From Zhihengliuella flava (GTDB taxonomy: Bacteria > Actinomycetota > Actinomycetes > Actinomycetales > Micrococcaceae), in contig NZ_JADOTZ010000001.1 of assembly GCF_015751895.1 (NCBI RefSeq), forward strand, positions 434,001 through 498,000: a stretch of 64,000 nucleotides of DNA, given 5' to 3'. The translations under genes and the position numbers were made by a program. The notes beneath the pieces are model-generated. The model made no database searches, had not been told where the DNA came from, and saw nothing but the letters and a program-made list of their open reading frames with translations. This document shows, piece after piece, positions 36,252-44,820 of the stretch. Numbering within the stretch: position 1 is the first letter of the stretch; each line of letters opens with the position of its first letter.

Positions 36252-36770
36252 ATGACTGCTGTCCGCGCGATCGCACGCCCTTTGCTCGCTTCGAGCTACG
36301 TCTACACAGGACTCGAACGGCTACGGAAGCCGCAGCTCGCCGCCGTGCGCTTGCGGACGGTGCTTGATCGGGCCGCTGCCAAGGCGCCGCGCTTGGCGCC
36401 GCTGGCCGAGCGCGCCGAGTTGGTCGTGCGCGCTATTGGCGGGACGCAGATCGCTGCGGGGATTTTGTTCGCCGCAGGAAAAGCTCCTCGTTTCTCCGCC
36501 GCAACCCTCGTCCTCTCCTCTCTCGCGGCCGCCGCGGACGATTACGCCGATACCACCATCGCGGAGAAACTGAAGCACGCTTCCCTCGGCGGCGGAGTCC
36601 TCTTGGCCAGCGTCGACACGGCCGGGCAGCCCTCCATCGCGTGGCGCGCCCAGCATCTCACCAAGGACGTCCGCAAGCAGTTGGCCCGCACCAATCAGGA
36701 CGTCACGAAGGCGGTGCGCTCCACGGCCAAGGATGCGGCCAAGAACGCCGAGGACCTGCTGAACCGTTAA
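36252..36770 (+). CDS. DoxX-family membrane protein
   Basis: 172 residues with four hydrophobic segments and the DoxX/SURF4-like opening ARPLLASSYVYTGLERLRKP. In mycobacteria a DoxX protein works with superoxide dismutase and mycothiol-linked redox defence; the location next to sigH-rsrA fits but does not prove such a role. The C-terminus (about 125-172) is an Ala/Lys/Asp-rich amphipathic helix. aroA starts 5 bp downstream. Confidence 0.8.
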   Translation: MTAVRAIARPLLASSYVYTGLERLRKPQLAAVRLRTVLDRAAAKAPRLAPLAERAELVVRAIGGTQIAAGILFAAGKAPRFSAATLVLSSLAAAADDYADTTIAEKLKHASLGGGVLLASVDTAGQPSIAWRAQHLTKDVRKQLARTNQDVTKAVRSTAKDAAKNAEDLLNR

Positions 36771-36775
36771 CCCAG

Positions 36776-38101
36776 ATGACCACTTCAGGTATCTCTGCCG
36801 ACCTGTGGCCGGCGCCGTACGTCGACGGCCCCGTTGACGCGACGGTTTCCATCCCCGGATCGAAGTCCCTCACAAACCGTTATCTGCTGCTCGCTGCCCT
36901 AGCGGACGGGCCTTCGATCCTGCGGCGCCCCCTCCATTCACGCGACTCCCGTCTCATGATCGAGGCCCTCGAAGCCTTCGGCGCCCGGGTGGAGGAGCTG
37001 CCCGGGCACGGCGAGTATGGGCCGGACCTCCGCGTGACTCCCCCCACCGCAACGATCTCGAACCCCGGCGTCGTCGACGTCGACTGCGGGCTGGCGGGTA
37101 CCGTGATGCGCTTTGTCCCACCCCTTGCGGCAGTGTTGGGGCGCCGCGCCCGGTTCGACGGCGATCCGCACGCCCGCCAGCGGCCCATGTCTCCCATCGT
37201 CGACGCCCTTCGACAACTTGGCGCCACGGTGGACGACGACGGTCGCGGCGGTTTGCCCTTTGAGCTCTCCCCGCAGCCACCACAGGACGCACCGGCACAG
37301 GTGAGCATCGATGCCAGTGGCTCTTCGCAATTTGTCACGGCCCTCCTGCTCGTGGGGTGCGCGCTGCCCGGCGGCCTCACGGTCCACCATGTGGGCCCCA
37401 CGGTCCCCAGCCCGGATCACCTTGCCATGACCCTCGACGTACTCCGCAGCGTCGGCGTTGACGCCACCCAAGTGGGGGCGTCCGCGTGGACGGTGGCTCC
37501 CGGGCGCATCCCGGCGTTCGACACGGTGATCGAGCCAGACCTGTCCAATGCGGGTCCGTTCTTGGCCGCTGCCATGGCAACGGCCGGCACGGTTCGCATT
37601 CCTGATTGGCCGCAGCGCACCACTCAAGTTGGTGACCAGTGGCGCTCCATCCTCACCCGCATGGGCGGAATAGTGAGCTGGGACGATCACGTGCTCACCG
37701 TCTCGGGGCCGGCCGAACTGCTGGGCATCGATGTGCCGGATTCCTCAGAGCTCGCTCCCACGGTGGCCGCGCTAGCGGCCTTGGCCACGACGGAATCCCG
37801 ACTCACGGGAATTGCCCACCTCCGGGGACACGAGACGAATCGCTTGGCGGCCGTGGTCACGGAGATTCGACGCCTCGGTGGCCGCGCCGAGGAACTCGAC
37901 GATGGGCTGGCCATCGCACCGGCGCCGTTGCATGCGGCGGACGTGCAGAGCTATGACGACCACCGCATGGCCACCTTTGGCGCGATCCTCGGCCTCGCGG
38001 TCCCCGGTCTGAGAGTCGAGAACATCGCCACCACGAGCAAGACCATGCCAGATTTCCCGGACATGTGGCAGCAGCTGGTCTCCACCGCGAGGCGCGCGTG
38101 A
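36776..38101 (+). CDS. aroA: 3-phosphoshikimate 1-carboxyvinyltransferase (EPSP synthase)
   Basis: 441-residue enzyme joining phosphoenolpyruvate to shikimate-3-phosphate in aromatic amino acid synthesis. Family signatures are IPGSKSLTNRYLLLAALADG near the N-terminus, DCGLAGTVMRFVPPLAAVLG, IDASGSSQFVTALLL and the C-terminal DVQSYDDHRMATFGAILGL. ATG at 36776 follows the doxX-like stop closely. Its TGA overlaps the rsgA ATG (ATGA), a pairing seen in many actinobacteria between rsrA-sigH and hisN. Confidence 0.96.
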   Translation: MTTSGISADLWPAPYVDGPVDATVSIPGSKSLTNRYLLLAALADGPSILRRPLHSRDSRLMIEALEAFGARVEELPGHGEYGPDLRVTPPTATISNPGVVDVDCGLAGTVMRFVPPLAAVLGRRARFDGDPHARQRPMSPIVDALRQLGATVDDDGRGGLPFELSPQPPQDAPAQVSIDASGSSQFVTALLLVGCALPGGLTVHHVGPTVPSPDHLAMTLDVLRSVGVDATQVGASAWTVAPGRIPAFDTVIEPDLSNAGPFLAAAMATAGTVRIPDWPQRTTQVGDQWRSILTRMGGIVSWDDHVLTVSGPAELLGIDVPDSSELAPTVAALAALATTESRLTGIAHLRGHETNRLAAVVTEIRRLGGRAEELDDGLAIAPAPLHAADVQSYDDHRMATFGAILGLAVPGLRVENIATTSKTMPDFPDMWQQLVSTARRA

Positions 38102-39204
38102 TGGCTCGCTCCCACGACGACTGGGACGAATCAGACGTCCGCGTCCGCCCCAATAAGCGCGGGTCCAAACCCCGAACCAAGAAACGGCCCAAGCACGAAG
38201 ATGCCGTCTCTGGACGCATCGTCACCGTCGACCGCGGCCGTTACACCGCGATGGTTGATGAGGGCGCGTCCACGGAGCGCCTCGTGATCGCCGCGCGCGC
38301 CCGGGCCCTCAACCGCCAGGCCGTCGTGCCTGGAGACGTGGTGGGGCTCGTCGGCGACACCTCAGGTGAGCCCGACACGTTGGCACGCTTGGTCCGCATT
38401 GAACACCGGCGCACGCTGCTGCGCCGCAGCGCCGATGATTCGGACCCCGTCGAACGCGTAGTGGTCGCCAATGCGGACCAGCTCGTCATCGTCGTCGCGG
38501 CTGCCAATCCCGAACCACGCACGGGATTCATCGACCGCGCCCTCGTGGCCGCGTACGACGCCGGAATTCACCCGATCTTGTGCGTCACCAAAGCCGACGT
38601 TAAGGATCCCGCAGAGCTCTTGGCGAACTACGCGCATCTGGATCTCGACGTCGTCGTCAGCCGCAGTACTCACGATGCGGCCAGCGGGACCGACGCACGG
38701 TCCGCGGACGGCGAGTCGGCACGTCTGGACTCGGCTGCGCTCGCTGCTTTGCGGAAGCTCTTGGACGGACAGATCAGCGCCGTGCTGGGTCATTCGGGCG
38801 TCGGCAAGTCGACGCTGGTCAACGCACTCACGGGAGCCGAACGCGCCACGGGCGGGGTCAATGCGGTCACCGGCCGTGGTCGCCACACGTCCTCCTCTGC
38901 GCTGGCTTTGCGGATCGACGACGCGGCCGCGGGCACGTGGATCATCGACACGCCCGGAATCCGCTCCTTCGGCCTTGCCCTCGTCGATCCTGAACACATC
39001 TTGGCCGCCTTCGACGACCTCGCCCCGGCCGCCGCGCACTGCCCTCGCGGCTGCGGGCACAGTGGCGCGGACCCCGGCTGTGCCCTGGATGCGTGGGTGG
39101 CCGATGGGCGCGCCGGTGACTACGGTGCGGACCGGCTGTCCTCCTTCCGGCGCCTGCTCGGCGCGGAAGAGGAGATCGAGACCAAAGAACTCGGTTCTCA
39201 CTAG
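38101..39204 (+). CDS. rsgA: Ribosome small-subunit maturation GTPase RsgA
   Basis: 367-residue circularly permuted GTPase (YjeQ family) that acts late in 30S assembly. An OB-fold (about 40-110) precedes G motifs in the order G4 CVTKADV, G1 GHSGVGKSTLVNAL, G3 DTPGIRS, then a C-terminal zinc finger CPRGCGHSGADPGC. The first 35 residues are very basic. It overlaps aroA by 1 base. Confidence 0.95.
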   Translation: MARSHDDWDESDVRVRPNKRGSKPRTKKRPKHEDAVSGRIVTVDRGRYTAMVDEGASTERLVIAARARALNRQAVVPGDVVGLVGDTSGEPDTLARLVRIEHRRTLLRRSADDSDPVERVVVANADQLVIVVAAANPEPRTGFIDRALVAAYDAGIHPILCVTKADVKDPAELLANYAHLDLDVVVSRSTHDAASGTDARSADGESARLDSAALAALRKLLDGQISAVLGHSGVGKSTLVNALTGAERATGGVNAVTGRGRHTSSSALALRIDDAAAGTWIIDTPGIRSFGLALVDPEHILAAFDDLAPAAAHCPRGCGHSGADPGCALDAWVADGRAGDYGADRLSSFRRLLGAEEEIETKELGSH

Positions 39205-39225
39205 TGCTGGGGTAGGTTGGAGAGT

Positions 39226-40023
39226 ATGACCTCCGACGTGATGACGTACAACGATGATCTGCGCTTGGCCCATGTCATGGCGGACTCCGTCGACTCGATG
39301 ACCATGGAACGGTTCAAGGCGCAGGACCTAGCGGTGGAGACCAAGCCAGATCTCACCCCGGTCACCGACGCCGACCGCTCGGCAGAAGAAGCCATCCGCG
39401 GGCAGCTCAAGCGCTCGCGCCCCCGGGACGCCGTGCTGGGCGAGGAGTATGGAAGCACCGGCCACGGACCCCGCCGCTGGATTATCGACCCGATTGACGG
39501 GACCAAGAACTTTGTCCGCGGGGTCCCGGTGTGGGCCACGCTGATTGCCCTCGTCGACGAGGGGCGGCCCGTCGTCGGCCTGGTCTCCGCGCCGGCCCTC
39601 GGTCGGCGCTGGTGGGCGGCCGAAGGAATGGGGGCCTACACGGGGAAGTCTCTCGCCCGGGCCACTCCCCTCCGCGTCTCAGGCGTATCGGACATCGCCG
39701 ACGCGTCTCTGTCCTATTCCAGCCTGTCCGGGTGGCGCGAGCGCGGCCAGCTGGAGGCCATGCTGGACCTTCATGATCAGGTCTGGCGCACGCGTGCCTA
39801 CGGCGATTTCTGGTCCTACTGCCTTGTCGCCGAGGGCGCCGTCGATATCGCCACCGAGCCCGAGCTCGGCCTTCATGACATGGCCGCCCTCGTCCCAATC
39901 GTCCAAGAGGCCGGCGGCCGGTTTACCTCGCTCGAGGGTGAGGACGGGTGCTTCGGCGGCAACGCGCTGGCGAGCAACTCCCTGCTGCACGAGCAGGCCT
40001 TGAGGATCCTGTCCGCCAGCTAA
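39226..40023 (+). CDS. hisN: Histidinol-phosphatase, inositol monophosphatase family
   Basis: 265-residue phosphatase of the metal-dependent IMPase fold. Motifs are GEEYG (Mg-site Glu), WIIDPIDGTKNFVRGVP and GLHDMAALVPIVQEAGGRF. The aroA-rsgA-hisN order is the standard location of the actinobacterial histidinol-phosphatase that completes histidine synthesis; other IMPase activities cannot be excluded from motifs alone. ATG at 39226 is preceded by TAGGTT and GGAGAG, so either a leaderless or a ribosome-binding-site start is possible. Confidence 0.9.
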   Translation: MTSDVMTYNDDLRLAHVMADSVDSMTMERFKAQDLAVETKPDLTPVTDADRSAEEAIRGQLKRSRPRDAVLGEEYGSTGHGPRRWIIDPIDGTKNFVRGVPVWATLIALVDEGRPVVGLVSAPALGRRWWAAEGMGAYTGKSLARATPLRVSGVSDIADASLSYSSLSGWRERGQLEAMLDLHDQVWRTRAYGDFWSYCLVAEGAVDIATEPELGLHDMAALVPIVQEAGGRFTSLEGEDGCFGGNALASNSLLHEQALRILSAS

Positions 40024-40079
40024 TTTTGGTACCCGTTGTAGTGCCACCGCTGGCCTGACCGCGATATTTCTCCTGCAGG

Positions 40080-40108
40080 TTGTGTTCTCCTCCGCCTCCG
40101 GGCAAAAT
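40080..40108 (+). promoter_or_regulatory. Candidate promoter giving a leaderless Mn-importer mRNA
   Basis: TTGTGT, 17 bp, CAAAAT, then TTAGGC and the ATG of the binding-protein gene. The -10 lies six bases before the start codon and no ribosome-binding site is visible, so transcription probably begins at or next to the ATG. Confidence 0.5.
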
Positions 40109-40123
40109 TTAGGCATGACTAAA
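40108..40123. promoter_or_regulatory. DtxR/MntR-type operator over the start codon
   Basis: TTTAGGCATGACTAAA is a 16-bp palindrome with seven of eight pairs matched. Its centre contains the ATG at 40115 and it overlaps the predicted transcription start. The half-site resembles DtxR-family boxes, and an MntR-type gene ends this operon. Binding is inferred. Confidence 0.6.
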
Positions 40124-41080
40124 ACTTCTCGAGGCCCGGCACGCCTCGTCCGCCGGGTCGCTGCAGCAGCGTTGCTGACGGCACCGCTGATACTCGCTGG
40201 GTGCGGCGCCGATGCCTCGCCCCCGGTGTCCACACCGCCCTCCCCCGGCGCCACAGGATCGACGGACGATCAACCGGTGGTACTGACGACGTTCAGCGTC
40301 CTGGCCGACCTCGTCCAGCACGTCGCGGGCGACCGCGCGGACGTCGTCTCGCTCACCAAGCCCGGCGTAGAGATTCACGGCTACGAGCCCACTCCCTCAG
40401 ACCTTGTCCGCGTCAACGAGGCGGACCTCGTCATCGATAACGGACTCGGGCTGGAGCGCTGGTTCGAACGCTTCATCGAGGATGTCGACGTTCCGCACGC
40501 CGTACTGTCGGAGGGGATCGAGCCCATCGACATCGCCTCAGGCGAGTACTCCGGGACGCCGAATCCCCATGCCTGGATGTCGCCGTCGGCAGCTCAAACG
40601 TACGTTGATAACGCCGTCGCGGCGCTGAGCGACCTCGCACCTGAAGACGCAGACTACTTCGCCGCGAACGGCAAAGACTTCAAAGGCGAACTGCAACAAC
40701 TGGCTCAACAAACGGCGGCCGCGCTTCCAGCCTCCGGCGCACTCGTGACCTGTGAGGGGGCCTTCTCCTACCTCGCGCGGGACCTTGGGCTCGATGAGCA
40801 CTCGCTCTGGCCGGTCAATTCGGATGTCGAAGGCACCCCGCAACAAATCGCCGCCCAGATAGAGTTTGTGCGCTCCCATGATGTCCCCGCGGTCTTTTGC
40901 GAATCTACGGTCAACGACGGCGCCCAACAGCAAGTTGTCGCGGCCACGGGCGCTGACCTCGCCGGGCCACTCTACGTCGACTCGCTCTCGGGCCCCGACG
41001 GTCCCGTCCCGACCTTCTTGGATCTTCTGGAGTACGACCTGCGCATCATCACCGATGCCCTCGGGCAGGAGGCCTCGTGA
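40115..41080 (+). CDS. Manganese-type ABC importer binding lipoprotein
   Basis: 321-residue cluster A-I metal-binding protein. The signal peptide ends in the lipobox ILAGC. Metal-site features are KPGVEIHGYEPTPSD (His ligand), NPHAWMSPSAAQTYVDN (second His) and the late PLYVDSLSGPDG, matching PsaA/MntC-like binders. Unlike the zinc-type protein at 26.4-27.4 kb it has no His-rich loop, which favours Mn or Fe. First gene of the mnt operon; it overlaps the ATPase gene by 4 bp. An in-frame GTG/ATG further upstream (40082) is less likely because the lipobox signal starts here. Confidence 0.85.
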   Translation: MTKTSRGPARLVRRVAAAALLTAPLILAGCGADASPPVSTPPSPGATGSTDDQPVVLTTFSVLADLVQHVAGDRADVVSLTKPGVEIHGYEPTPSDLVRVNEADLVIDNGLGLERWFERFIEDVDVPHAVLSEGIEPIDIASGEYSGTPNPHAWMSPSAAQTYVDNAVAALSDLAPEDADYFAANGKDFKGELQQLAQQTAAALPASGALVTCEGAFSYLARDLGLDEHSLWPVNSDVEGTPQQIAAQIEFVRSHDVPAVFCESTVNDGAQQQVVAATGADLAGPLYVDSLSGPDGPVPTFLDLLEYDLRIITDALGQEAS

Positions 41081-41802
41081 ACGTCATCGACGTCGAGAAT
41101 CTCAGTGTGACCTACGGCAGCGTCAAGGCCCTCGATCAGGTCAGCTTCACGGTGCCCTCCGGGGAACTGTGCGGGTTGATCGGCGTCAACGGAAGCGGCA
41201 AATCCACGCTGTTCAAAGCCCTGATGGGTCTCGTCTCACCGCGCGCGGGCCGCCTTGAGCTATTCGGCCAGTCCCAAGCCGTGGCACGGCGCCAGCAATT
41301 GGTGACCTACGTGCCCCAGGCCGAGGACGTGGACTGGACCTTTCCCGTGAGTGTGCGGGAAGTGGTCATGATGGGACGCTACGGGCACATGGGGCGGGCG
41401 CGACGACCGCAGCCCGTCGATATCGAGGCCGTTGACGTAGCACTTGAACGCGTCGGGCTCACGGAGCTAGCTCACCGCCAGATTGGCCAGCTCTCGGGCG
41501 GCCAGAAGAAGCGCACCTTCGTCGCCCGCGGCATCGCTCAAGGCGCCGACCTCATGCTCTTGGATGAACCGTTCGCCGGTGTTGATGTCACCTCTGAACG
41601 CGTCATCTTGTCCTTGCTGACGGCCTTGACCGCTGAGGGACGCACCATCTTGATGTCGACACACGACCTCGCCGGGGTCCCCTCCTTTTGCACCCAGGCA
41701 CTGCTCTTGCACCGCACCGTCATCGCCTCGGGTCATCCGGACGAGGTCCTGACCGAACACCACCTGGCCCGCGCGTTCGGCGGACCGAGAGAGGAGGCCT
41801 AA
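41077..41802 (+). CDS. Manganese-type ABC importer ATPase
   Basis: 241 residues with Walker A VNGSGKSTLFKALMG, signature QLSGGQKKRTFVARGIAQG and Walker B LMLLDEPFAGVDVTSE. The VPQAEDVDWTFPVSVREVVMMGRYG region, with its aromatic VDWTFP motif, is characteristic of Mn/Zn importer ATPases. Overlaps both neighbours or abuts them (the permease begins one base after its stop). Confidence 0.92.
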   Translation: MNVIDVENLSVTYGSVKALDQVSFTVPSGELCGLIGVNGSGKSTLFKALMGLVSPRAGRLELFGQSQAVARRQQLVTYVPQAEDVDWTFPVSVREVVMMGRYGHMGRARRPQPVDIEAVDVALERVGLTELAHRQIGQLSGGQKKRTFVARGIAQGADLMLLDEPFAGVDVTSERVILSLLTALTAEGRTILMSTHDLAGVPSFCTQALLLHRTVIASGHPDEVLTEHHLARAFGGPREEA

Positions 41803-42657
41803 ATGACACCCTGGGAATGGATCACGCAGCCCCTGTCCTATGGGTTCATGACCGACGCCTTGATCGTGGCCGTTGCCGCGGCCCTCGTCTGTTCCGTTCT
41901 CTCCTGCTGGCTCGTGCTCATGGGCTGGGCGCTCATGGGGGACGCGATCTCCCACGCCGTGTTGCCCGGTGTGGCGCTGTCCTATCTACTGGGGCTGCCG
42001 TTCGCCGTGGGCGCGCTCGCTTTCGGGCTCGGCGCCGTCGCCCTCATTGGCTCCCTGCGTTCCAGAACATCGCTGAAGTCAGACACGGCCATCGGGGTCG
42101 TCTTCACCTCACTCTTCGCCCTCGGTCTCGCGATTGTCTCCAAAACCCCGAGTGATGTCGACCTAGGGCATATCCTCTTCGGAAACGTCCTCGGCGTCAC
42201 GGATGCGGAAATGCTACAGGTGCTCGCCCTCGCGGTGGTGACCCTTGGCGTCCTGCTCTACCTGCGCAAGGACCTGACGCTGTTGGCCTTCGATCGCGTT
42301 CACGCCCACGCCCTCGGCATCAATACCAAGACGCTCCATTTTCTCCTGCTGACTTTGCTCGCCCTCACCGTGGTGACCAGCTTGCAGGCCATGGGAATCA
42401 TCTTGGTCGTGGCTATGCTCATCATCCCCGGGGCCACGTCATTCCTGTGGACACGTTCCTTCGGCAGGATGCTGTCCATCGCCGCCACGCTCGGCGTCAC
42501 CTCCGCCGTGTGCGGCCTGTACCTGAGCTACTATCTGGACGTGTCAGCGAGCGCCGCGATCGTCCTGACGCAGGCTGCGTTCTTCGCCCTCACGCTCGCG
42601 GCGGCCCCCGAACAGGGGCTGGTTTCACAGGCTATCCGCCGGAGGAAAACAGCATGA
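41803..42657 (+). CDS. Manganese-type ABC importer permease
   Basis: 284-residue ABC-3 permease with about eight transmembrane helices; the coupling region is LMGWALMGDAISHAVLPGVAL. Downstream helices contain AMGIILVVAMLIIPGATSFL, conserved in MntB/PsaC/SitC-type permeases. The stop overlaps the start of the regulator gene (ATGA), so regulator and transporter are translated together. Confidence 0.92.
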   Translation: MTPWEWITQPLSYGFMTDALIVAVAAALVCSVLSCWLVLMGWALMGDAISHAVLPGVALSYLLGLPFAVGALAFGLGAVALIGSLRSRTSLKSDTAIGVVFTSLFALGLAIVSKTPSDVDLGHILFGNVLGVTDAEMLQVLALAVVTLGVLLYLRKDLTLLAFDRVHAHALGINTKTLHFLLLTLLALTVVTSLQAMGIILVVAMLIIPGATSFLWTRSFGRMLSIAATLGVTSAVCGLYLSYYLDVSASAAIVLTQAAFFALTLAAAPEQGLVSQAIRRRKTA

Positions 42658-43292
42658 ACGGACCCGATGCTTCTTCCCTCAAACTGACGCCGAGTGAAGA
42701 GAACTACCTGAAGTCGGTCTACAGCTTGCGGGAGTGGGACGCACTCGAAGTCACGACGGGTGCCCTCGCCGGCAAACTCGGCGTGGCGCCCGCCTCCGCT
42801 ACCACGATGGTCACCAAGCTCGTCGCCCGCGGCCTCATGGAGCATCCTCGCTACGGGGCCATCACCCTTACCCCCGAGGGGACTCGTGCCGCCCTCCAAG
42901 TCGTCCGCCGGCACCGGCTCATCGAGACCTTCCTCGTCGAGCAACTGGGCTACACCTGGGACCAAGTCCACGACGAGGCTGAAGTCCTTGAACACACAGT
43001 CTCCGAGCGCTTTATTGAGCGCATTGATGCGTTGTTGAACCATCCTCAGGCGGACCCGCACGGGGACCCTATCCCCACGGCCACCGGCCAGCCACGCCTG
43101 CCGGACGCCGTCCGCCTGGACCGGGCTCCGGCAACCGAAGGCGCCGTCGTCGTGCGCATTTCCGACGATGATCCAGAACTCCTCCGGGCCTGCGCGGAGT
43201 CGGGCGTCGTACCAGGGGCCACGCTCGACACGGCTCAGCACGGCCTGCCCCACGCGACAATGCGTGCCATCTGGGTACGCGTCGAGCGATAA
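42654..43292 (+). CDS. mntR: DtxR-family manganese-responsive regulator (MntR-type)
   Basis: 212-residue metalloregulator: winged helix (TPSEENYLKSVYSLREWD, then LAGKLGVAPASATTMVTKLV), dimerisation/metal domain and C-terminal SH3-like domain (about 150-212), so it is the long DtxR/IdeR form. At the position of the iron-selective Cys102 of DtxR (VHDEACRWEH) this protein has Glu (VHDEAEVLEH), as in manganese-sensing MntR. Mn specificity is therefore likely. It probably represses its own operon through the 40108-40123 palindrome. Confidence 0.88.
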   Translation: MNGPDASSLKLTPSEENYLKSVYSLREWDALEVTTGALAGKLGVAPASATTMVTKLVARGLMEHPRYGAITLTPEGTRAALQVVRRHRLIETFLVEQLGYTWDQVHDEAEVLEHTVSERFIERIDALLNHPQADPHGDPIPTATGQPRLPDAVRLDRAPATEGAVVVRISDDDPELLRACAESGVVPGATLDTAQHGLPHATMRAIWVRVER

Positions 43293-43297
43293 CGCGC

Positions 43298-43795
43298 ATG
43301 TCGAATCACCAGTTGCGCATGACCTGGCCCGTCGTTGCCGCAGTTGCCGCCGCCGGATTCGTGGGCACACTGTTGCGCTACGGACTCAGCCATCTGCTCG
43401 GAGACGCTGCGCGACCCGTGGTCGAGGCCGGCCACGTGCAGTGGGACACCCTACCGTGGGGGACCGTGCTGGTCAACGTCGTCGGATGCCTAGCGTTGGG
43501 CTGGGTGACCGGATGGTGGGTGGCCGCCGGCATCACCCACGGCGGGCGACGGCGGCTCCGGCTGGCGGTCACCGGCGGACTTCTCGGCTCATTCACGTCA
43601 TTTTCCGCGATCGCAGTGATCACACCCGGCGTAGCCCTGTCGGGCGCGGAGCTCAGCGACACCGGCCTGTCAATCATCTGGACACTGGGTGCCGCGCTGG
43701 CGTGCTGCGGTGCCGCGGCCGCGGGCTTACTCGGTGGACGTTGGTCCCACGGCGGATCGCGGCCACACCACGACCCAGCGGAGCCACGCTCATGA
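43298..43795 (+). CDS. crcB: Fluoride channel subunit 1 (CrcB/FluC family)
   Basis: 165-residue dual-topology-type small membrane protein with four helices; NVVGCLALGWVTGWW and GGLLGSFTSFSAIAV are the Fluc pore signatures (conserved Asn and the Phe-box). Begins 5 bp after mntR, so it is probably carried on the mnt transcript. With the next gene it probably forms a heterodimeric fluoride exporter. The C-terminus has a hydrophilic His/Gly/Arg tail. Confidence 0.9.
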   Translation: MSNHQLRMTWPVVAAVAAAGFVGTLLRYGLSHLLGDAARPVVEAGHVQWDTLPWGTVLVNVVGCLALGWVTGWWVAAGITHGGRRRLRLAVTGGLLGSFTSFSAIAVITPGVALSGAELSDTGLSIIWTLGAALACCGAAAAGLLGGRWSHGGSRPHHDPAEPRS

Positions 43796-44178
43796 GTGCG
43801 CTCTGGCTGGCCCTGGCCGTCGGTATCGCCGGGAGCCTCGGTGCCGTGGCACGGGTATGGCTCGATCTCCGGCTGACTCCCCGCGGCTCGCCCACGCTCC
43901 CCCTCGGGACGCTCACGGCTAACGCCGTTGGATGCCTACTCCTGGGTGCGGCGCTCGGCGGCCTACCCGCCGAAGGAGCGGCCGTCTCCCTCCAGCCCGT
44001 GCTCACAGCGGGACTCTGCGGCGGGCTAAGTACGTACAGTTCATTCAGTGTGACGACCATGACCCTCTGGCTCGAGGGCGCCGTCGGCCGCGCCCTCGTC
44101 AACGCCCTCGCGAACCTCGCCCTCGGCGGCGCCTCGGCCGCCACTGGATGGGCACTGATCGACGTGTTGATCCGCTAA
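43792..44178 (+). CDS. crcB: Fluoride channel subunit 2 (CrcB/FluC family)
   Basis: 128 residues, four helices, with TANAVGCLLLGAAL and CGGLSTYSSFSVTTM matching the Fluc signature. Its ATG overlaps the TGA of the first subunit gene. Paired crcB genes encode the two halves of antiparallel heterodimeric channels in many Gram-positive bacteria. No fluoride riboswitch was recognised upstream. Confidence 0.92.
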   Translation: MSALWLALAVGIAGSLGAVARVWLDLRLTPRGSPTLPLGTLTANAVGCLLLGAALGGLPAEGAAVSLQPVLTAGLCGGLSTYSSFSVTTMTLWLEGAVGRALVNALANLALGGASAATGWALIDVLIR

Positions 44179-44217
44179 AGTTCATGTCGAGCCGGAAATC
44201 GACGTCAAGCGCGAAGG

Positions 44218-44679
44218 CTATTTCGAGGCGGCTCGCCGGCCGCGCGGGCGCTCCTTGGCCGCGGCGCGCCGTTCGCGCGCAGCCGTTCTCGATGCCCGCA
44301 CTTGGTGATCTGCGGCGCCCAATACGCGCCGCAAGCGTATGGTCAACACCACGCTGATCGCCGTAAAGGTCACGATGCCCCACCCAAGGGTCAGGAAGTC
44401 CAACGCAATCAGGACGACGCCGGCGGCCGCGAAGAGCGCGTGGCTCACCACCGGCCGCACGGGCCACAACAAGCGCCACGAGGAATGTGCGCTCAGGAGG
44501 ATGGTTGTCACGATAACGGCCGGCAGGCCACAGAGGAGGACCGCCCACACGATCGGCAGATCGACGACGTGGATACCCCACAGGATGACCGCACCAACCA
44601 ACGCGACCTCGAGCACGAACGATAGCGCGTTAGCGACCTTGATCATCCAGCGACCCACCTTCCCCACAACCATGACCAC
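44218..44679 (-). CDS. YrdB-like (DUF2568) membrane protein
   Basis: 153 residues with four hydrophobic helices followed by a basic C-terminal tail (RTAARERRAAAKERPRGRR). The pattern ANALSFVLEVALVGAVILWG and the later helices recall the DUF2568/YrdB family of unknown function; the match is by eye. The actual start may be a few codons further in, at a downstream ATG. Convergent with crcB and separated from ssrA by a terminator. Confidence 0.65.
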   Translation of the reverse strand: MVMVVGKVGRWMIKVANALSFVLEVALVGAVILWGIHVVDLPIVWAVLLCGLPAVIVTTILLSAHSSWRLLWPVRPVVSHALFAAAGVVLIALDFLTLGWGIVTFTAISVVLTIRLRRVLGAADHQVRASRTAARERRAAAKERPRGRRAASK

Positions 44680-44786
44680 GTGACACGTTTGGAAATTCTA
44701 GCTGCGGTCGGCCCCGGTGTCAGGTCACACCACACGCGGCGGTCTGCGGCCGCGCGCTACCGAGACGGCCGGGAAGGGCAACAAAA

Positions 44787-44815
44787 AACCCGCCCAAGCA
44801 GTGCTTGGGCGGGTT
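44787..44815 (-). terminator. Rho-independent terminator of ssrA
   Basis: On the minus strand the stem AACCCGCCCAAGC / GCTTGGGCGGGTT with a 3-base loop is followed by TTTTTT, 6 bp after the tmRNA 3' end. Textbook form. Confidence 0.95.
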
Positions 44816-44820
44816 CGTCG

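Noticed and set aside
43200-43300. Possible fluoride riboswitch before the crcB pair
   Set aside because: Only a few bases separate mntR and crcB, and no crcB-motif RNA consensus is seen.
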